9,341 nt of DNA from a bacterium. GTDB taxonomy: Bacteria > Fidelibacterota > UBA2242. Below the pieces are notes generated by a model, which made no database searches, was not told the DNA's origin, and saw only the letters and a list, made by a program, of their open reading frames with translations. Of this stretch, positions 5,893 to 9,341 are shown piece after piece; position 1 is the stretch's first letter, and each line of letters begins with the position of its first letter. The position numbers were made by a program, and so were the translations under genes. The DNA lies in contig JAHIOG010000214.1 of NCBI GenBank assembly GCA_018895675.1, positions 1 through 9,341 on the forward strand, in the 5' to 3' direction.

Positions 5893-5962
5893 CTTATATC
5901 AACCCTCTGGGAATTCTCATAATCTTGTTTTTCATTTATGATCTATAAACAAAATGCCTCAT

Positions 5963-6652
5963 TTATTTTCGTGCTATAATAGAAGCGATAAAGCAATTGT
6001 CAGCACTAGGTGGGCAGAATTTATCTTCAAGCATCCGAATCAACCAGCATACTTTCGGCAAAAATGTAAAGAACTGGCTGAATCGACCAAAATACCGGAC
6101 ATCCACCTTTCTGAATCTTTGTTGGAATTCTTTCTCGGTCCATCGATCGAAAAGTAAAAAATTAGCCCACCGAGATCGCTTAATTATTTTTCTATAAAAT
6201 CTATCAAGCATTCCGCCCTTTCCATTTTCAATGGCTATTATCACTCCACCATCTTTTAAAACGCTATAAAGCCAGTCAAGCCATTTCCTGTAAATTTCCT
6301 TATCGGAAATATGATAAAGGACGCTTTTAATAAAAACAGCATCGTAGAGACCCTTAATAGAAAGCGTCGCATTTGGCGAACAGAGTCTAAAATCGATAAT
6401 CCCTTTCAATCCATAACGCCGGGCATTCTCTTCAGCCTTAAGACGTGATGAATCAGTAATATCATAACCGACAATATGCCACCCATATTGAACAGCCATA
6501 TGGCAGGACATCATTCCGGTATTGTATCCGATCTCCAGTACTTTCGCATTTGGCGGAATAAACGGGACAGCACGTTTAAAAGCACTACTAACCGCTGGTC
6601 CCCAAATTGGTATTCGCCACTCGATGGCTTCATTTAAGGATAGGCTGGTCAT
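5963..6652 (-). CDS. Class I SAM-dependent methyltransferase
   Basis: The 229-residue product has a class I Rossmann-type methyltransferase core: motif I VLEIGYNTG (38-46) for SAM, the acidic end of strand 2 in VGYDIT (Asp64), YDAVFIKSVLYHI (103-115) as the post-motif region, and LKDGGVIIAIENG (132-144) as the strand that follows the motif. The C-terminal part (150-229) is basic and aromatic and could bind the acceptor. In this setting it probably methylates a sugar hydroxyl, amine or carboxylate of the repeat unit, or a sugar nucleotide, in the cytosol; the acceptor cannot be read from sequence. Its ATG overlaps the stop of the upstream glycosyltransferase (ATGA), so the two are translationally coupled. 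Downstream lies a 213-base stretch containing the partial copy of this gene's 5' end. Confidence 0.85.
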   Translation of the reverse strand: MTSLSLNEAIEWRIPIWGPAVSSAFKRAVPFIPPNAKVLEIGYNTGMMSCHMAVQYGWHIVGYDITDSSRLKAEENARRYGLKGIIDFRLCSPNATLSIKGLYDAVFIKSVLYHISDKEIYRKWLDWLYSVLKDGGVIIAIENGKGGMLDRFYRKIIKRSRWANFLLFDRWTEKEFQQRFRKVDVRYFGRFSQFFTFLPKVCWLIRMLEDKFCPPSADNCFIASIIARK

Positions 6653-7692
6653 TTTTTCTCAACATTTTCAGTTCGTGTAAGTTTTGTGAATGTTTCATTT
6701 GCCTGCTTTTTCAGTATAGCAAAGTCTAATACCCCCCGTAAAAATCCATATCCATAACCAAAGTGATAAGCAAAATATATTATCGGCATGACAGGAATAT
6801 ACTTCCATTTTGTAGGACCTTTACAAGACAGAAAAGAAGCAGCAACACTTGCGGCCAGATAAAAAGTAAGTAATCCACCTAATATTTTTAGAGAGAGTTG
6901 ACTAAATGGAGAGAATACAATTAGAATAGTAATCAAACCGACAAATGTACCAGGAACAATATGGCGGATCGCCGCGGGAATTTTATGTTTTTGAATCACT
7001 CTGACCTTCCAGTATCCGTATTGCATATACTGTTTAAACAAGGCAATAATGGATGCACGAGGATAGTACCAGGACTTAATCTTTGGTGATTGCCAGATTT
7101 TCCCGCCGGACCGAGTGAGACGAAGATTAAATTCATCATCCTGATTACGAACGAGCTCTTCATCAAAAAGCCCTATTTTATCGAATACTTTCCTGTGGTA
7201 ACAACCATAGGTGACGGTATCAACATATCCTTCATTCTCTTCATAATGGGATTTCGCCCCTCCCACTCCAAACGATGTTTTAAAAGCAATACTGACAGCG
7301 TTCTGAATGTAACCTTTCGCTTTGGTTCGAGCAGCTCCGCCAACATTATCAGCTCCCGTTTGTTCAAGAACCTCAATGCATTTAGAAATGTAATCACGAG
7401 CATACTCTGTATGTGCACCCATGATTACGATTACTTCACTCTTGGAATATTTTATTCCAACATTTAATGCCGACGGAACGATTTTCCGCAGATTATCTAA
7501 AAGTTTTATATATGGATAACTATGCATGTAAATCTTTAGAATTTCCCTTGTCCGATCATCACTCATTCCATCAACGACTATAACCTCAAGTAATTCTTTT
7601 GGATATTCCTGCGAAATTATGGTATCTAGACAATTACCAATATGACTTTCCTCGTTCCGGCAGGGAATAATTACTGATACTGATTTCTTCAT
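6649..7692 (-). CDS. ExoA-like family 2 glycosyltransferase with C-terminal membrane segments
   Basis: The 347-residue product opens with a GT-A fold: VSVIIPCRNEESHI (5-18), VVDGMSDDRT (39-48) for the nucleotide, and NQDDEFNLRLTRSGG (183-197) carrying the acidic catalytic-base region. The metal-site position reads MGAH (91-94), where I would expect a DxD/DAH-type acidic motif. Residues about 245-288 form two hydrophobic segments and 300-318 a third, giving the N-terminal catalytic, C-terminal membrane layout of succinoglycan ExoA-type enzymes. It likely adds one sugar of the repeat unit to the lipid-linked acceptor at the cytosolic face of the inner membrane; the sugar is unknown. GGA six bases before ATG is the nearer ribosome site, with AGGAAGGA farther upstream. 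It is followed by the methyltransferase through ATGA. Confidence 0.87.
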   Translation of the reverse strand: MKKSVSVIIPCRNEESHIGNCLDTIISQEYPKELLEVIVVDGMSDDRTREILKIYMHSYPYIKLLDNLRKIVPSALNVGIKYSKSEVIVIMGAHTEYARDYISKCIEVLEQTGADNVGGAARTKAKGYIQNAVSIAFKTSFGVGGAKSHYEENEGYVDTVTYGCYHRKVFDKIGLFDEELVRNQDDEFNLRLTRSGGKIWQSPKIKSWYYPRASIIALFKQYMQYGYWKVRVIQKHKIPAAIRHIVPGTFVGLITILIVFSPFSQLSLKILGGLLTFYLAASVAASFLSCKGPTKWKYIPVMPIIYFAYHFGYGYGFLRGVLDFAILKKQANETFTKLTRTENVEKK

Positions 7693-7747
7693 AGAATATC
7701 CAAAAATTCCTTCCTAATAATCAATTGCGATATAAAATAAAATCATA

Positions 7748-8860
7748 TTATCTAATTGTAAACTTAGTTTTATTCCTGATGATTTGATAATAATATTGCT
7801 CCATTCTTGAAACATTTTCATCCCAACTGTAATTTTCAGCAACAAATCGTCGCCCGTTTTTTCCCATTCTATTTCTGAGTTCAGTATCCATGACCAGCCG
7901 ATATAACTTGTCAGCCAGATCTATTTCATTTTTGGGCTCAAATAACAATCCGGTTTCACCGTCGATGAGCACTTCCGGTAATCCGCCTATATCCGACGCA
8001 ATAACCGCGACTTCACAGTCAGAAGCCTCCAGAACCGAGACACCAAAACTTTCACGGACGATACTCGGCACACATAATATATCCATCCGGTTCAGATATT
8101 GCGGAACAGTGGAATGGGAAATTTCACCCGGCATTTCAGTTATTCTCTCCAGGGATAATTGTCTGATTAATGCCTGGATTTCCCTGCGCTGCGGTCCGTC
8201 ACCTACAATCAATAGACGCAACTTTTCGGCTGCTTCGTTTTGACCTTCTTTTTGAAGTCTGTCAAGTACAATTCTGAATGCTTTAACAAGATATATCGGT
8301 CCGTATTTCTCTTCCAGGCTTTTAACCATCCCAATAGTAATGGCTGTGTCATCCTTTTTCCCCGTCGGTCTAAATAAATCCAGGTCTACTCCAAAGGGAG
8401 TAATGAAAATATCTTCTTCCGGTTTACAGATGGATTCAATTTGATCTTTCATGATTCTGCTGGTAGATGCAATCCTTGTCGCGGCTGCCAGATTTTTTTT
8501 AATAATATTAAACAGCATCTTATTTTGATAAGGAACATCGAAAACATCCGAACCCCAGACAGATAAGAGAGTTGGCTGAAAATTGACAAGCCGTGACAAA
8601 GTTCCATAACCACTGGCATAATGCGTATTTAATATATCCGGGTTTATTTTATTGATAATTGATTTTGCTTTGACAGAGCTCAGATAGTAGCCAAGGGGCG
8701 CTTTAAAAGGTAAAATCTCGATTTGAACTCCCGGATCAAGAGGATGAATCGCCGGAGGATTCAAGGAAATCAACCAAACGTCATGTCCCAGTTGCCGGAA
8801 CGCATTAGCCCACCTGACGCAGTGAATACTTTGTGCATTACCTAAAAGACAAATTTTCAT
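7748..8860 (-). CDS. GT4-type (GT-B fold) glycosyltransferase
   Basis: The 370-residue product is a two-domain GT-B glycosyltransferase of usual length. The N-terminal acceptor domain holds NTHYASGYGTL (78-88) and SVWGSDV (100-106). The C-terminal donor domain holds IGMVKSLEEKYGP (176-188), LLIVGDGPQ (216-224) and the retaining EX7E motif, Glu270 to Glu278 in ESFGVSVLEAS, followed by VIASDIGGLPEVL and GETGLLFEP (301-309). It would transfer a nucleotide-activated sugar to the growing lipid-linked oligosaccharide in the cytosol; donor and acceptor cannot be told. It begins 33 bases after the polymerase-like gene and ends 55 bases before the family 2 enzyme. The ribosome site is weak (TGAG about nine bases before ATG). 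Confidence 0.9.
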   Translation of the reverse strand: MKICLLGNAQSIHCVRWANAFRQLGHDVWLISLNPPAIHPLDPGVQIEILPFKAPLGYYLSSVKAKSIINKINPDILNTHYASGYGTLSRLVNFQPTLLSVWGSDVFDVPYQNKMLFNIIKKNLAAATRIASTSRIMKDQIESICKPEEDIFITPFGVDLDLFRPTGKKDDTAITIGMVKSLEEKYGPIYLVKAFRIVLDRLQKEGQNEAAEKLRLLIVGDGPQRREIQALIRQLSLERITEMPGEISHSTVPQYLNRMDILCVPSIVRESFGVSVLEASDCEVAVIASDIGGLPEVLIDGETGLLFEPKNEIDLADKLYRLVMDTELRNRMGKNGRRFVAENYSWDENVSRMEQYYYQIIRNKTKFTIR

Positions 8861-8893
8861 ATTAAATACTCAATAAAATGCTGATAATATAGA

Positions 8894-9341
8894 TTAATTC
8901 TGTACACCGTTTTTTTCCAATAAGATAAAATTTTCAGACAGGATAGATTTTACATAGTTACCAAACCGGAATATCCCAATAAACAGGAGAAACACTAATG
9001 TCATTTCGTATAATGTCAGGAGAGTAAAATACTGGACGAAAAATGTCAACATTCCCAGCATACAGAACAACAGGTTAAAATAAACAAGCACCGGATTTTT
9101 AGTCGAAAAAGCCCTGTAATACAAGAAATAACTTACAATTGCAAACAAAACAGTCATAAAAAAACAGAATAGAACACCACCTATCAGGTAATACACGCCA
9201 AAAGCAGAACCTACATTTGAAGAAATTTGTGGCGCTGTTTCAAAAAAGCCCCCCCCAACATAAACTGCCGGATTGATCATGTTCGGATTACCGGTCAGAA
9301 AATTTTTGATATTTATGAAAGTAAGCAATAAGGTCCAACCA
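8894..9341 (-). CDS. C-terminal part of a multi-pass membrane protein, probably the Wzy-type repeat-unit polymerase
   Basis: The frame is open to the window edge, so this is the end of a larger gene; the TTG at 9328 need not be a start. About 148 residues are visible. Counting from that TTG, hydrophobic segments lie at about 46-71, 80-100 and 102-118, and a mixed polar C-terminus ends in EKNGVQN. The stretch ETAPQISSN-GSAFGVYYLIGG (about 30-51), where a polar loop meets a Gly-rich membrane segment, resembles the late loop and last helices of Wzy O-antigen polymerases. Wzy is expected in such a cluster and is otherwise missing from the window. A flippase or another integral protein cannot be excluded, since Wzy proteins are poorly conserved. 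A G8 tract lies in the coding sequence (9249-9256). Confidence 0.55.
   Translation of the reverse strand, partial: GWTLLLTFINIKNFLTGNPNMINPAVYVGGGFFETAPQISSNVGSAFGVYYLIGGVLFCFFMTVLFAIVSYFLYYRAFSTKNPVLVYFNLLFCMLGMLTFFVQYFTLLTLYEMTLVFLLFIGIFRFGNYVKSILSENFILLEKNGVQN
9249..9256 (-). repeat. G8 homopolymer inside the polymerase-like gene
   Basis: Eight consecutive G on the coding strand encode part of a Gly-Gly-Gly stretch. Removing one G leads to TAG after about a dozen codons, and adding one leads to TGA almost at once, so any one-base slip would truncate the protein before its visible membrane helices. Confidence 0.75.

Noticed and set aside
5893..5962. Two tiny ORFs after the methyltransferase stop (MRHFVYRS and MKNKIMRIPRGLI)
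   Set aside because: They are 8 and 13 codons long, have no ribosome sites of their own, and resemble nothing; they look like chance frames in the spacer.
7173..7418. Minus-strand ORF of 81 codons inside the family 2 glycosyltransferase gene
   Set aside because: It is an alternative frame of a gene with clear motifs throughout and shows no domain of its own.
1..9341. The whole cluster as a mobile element or defence system
   Set aside because: No integrase, transposase, toxin-antitoxin or nuclease motif is present; every recognisable gene belongs to polysaccharide synthesis.

Overview
The window is a stretch of a surface-polysaccharide (O-antigen, capsule or exopolysaccharide) biosynthesis locus from a bacterium with moderately AT-rich DNA. 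All supportable genes lie on the minus strand, so transcription runs from position 9341 towards 1. The gene content (Wzy-like polymerase end, glycosyltransferases, nucleotide-sugar dehydratase and aminotransferases, several phosphoglycosyl transferase modules) fits a lipid-linked, Wzx/Wzy-type pathway. The sequence does not fix the taxon; a Gram-negative-type, possibly FCB-like bacterium is only an impression. Two genes start with TTG, so TTG starts appear to be used here.

In transcription order: (i) 9341-8894, C-terminal end of a multi-pass membrane protein, probably the repeat-unit polymerase, with a G8 tract; (ii) 8860-7748, GT4-type glycosyltransferase; (iii) 7692-6649, ExoA-like family 2 glycosyltransferase; (iv) 6652-5963, SAM methyltransferase overlapping (iii) by ATGA; (v) 5892-5746, a 48-codon ORF whose first half resembles the start of (iv) and which ends in an ATGA overlap with (vi); (vi) 5749-4586, a DegT-family PLP aminotransferase with a short N-terminus; (vii) 4534-3563, a LegB/EDH_00030-type NAD-dependent sugar-nucleotide dehydratase; (viii) 3570-2398, a LegC/NHT_00031-type aminotransferase; (ix) 2414-1776, a small PglC-like monotopic phosphoglycosyl transferase; then a 270-bp gap; (x) 1505-1, a gene running off the window that joins a complete WecA/MraY-like polytopic phosphoglycosyl transferase to what looks like the membrane N-terminus of a WbaP-type monotopic phosphoglycosyl transferase.

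Inferred joint role: (vii) and (viii) would convert UDP-GlcNAc to a UDP-4-amino-4,6-dideoxy-GlcNAc-type sugar; (ix), overlapping (viii), would load this or a derivative as sugar-1-phosphate onto undecaprenyl phosphate; (ii) and (iii) would extend the repeat unit, (iv) and (vi) would modify it, and the polymerase would join the units. The first gene of the next block, (x), is another lipid-loading enzyme, so the locus carries three phosphoglycosyl transferase-type modules.

Most unusual points: the apparent PGT-PGT fusion with an A8 tract exactly at the module boundary; its TTG start placed in the loop of a perfect dyad; the decayed methyltransferase start coupled to an aminotransferase; and a G8 tract in the polymerase-like gene where a one-base slip in either direction stops translation.
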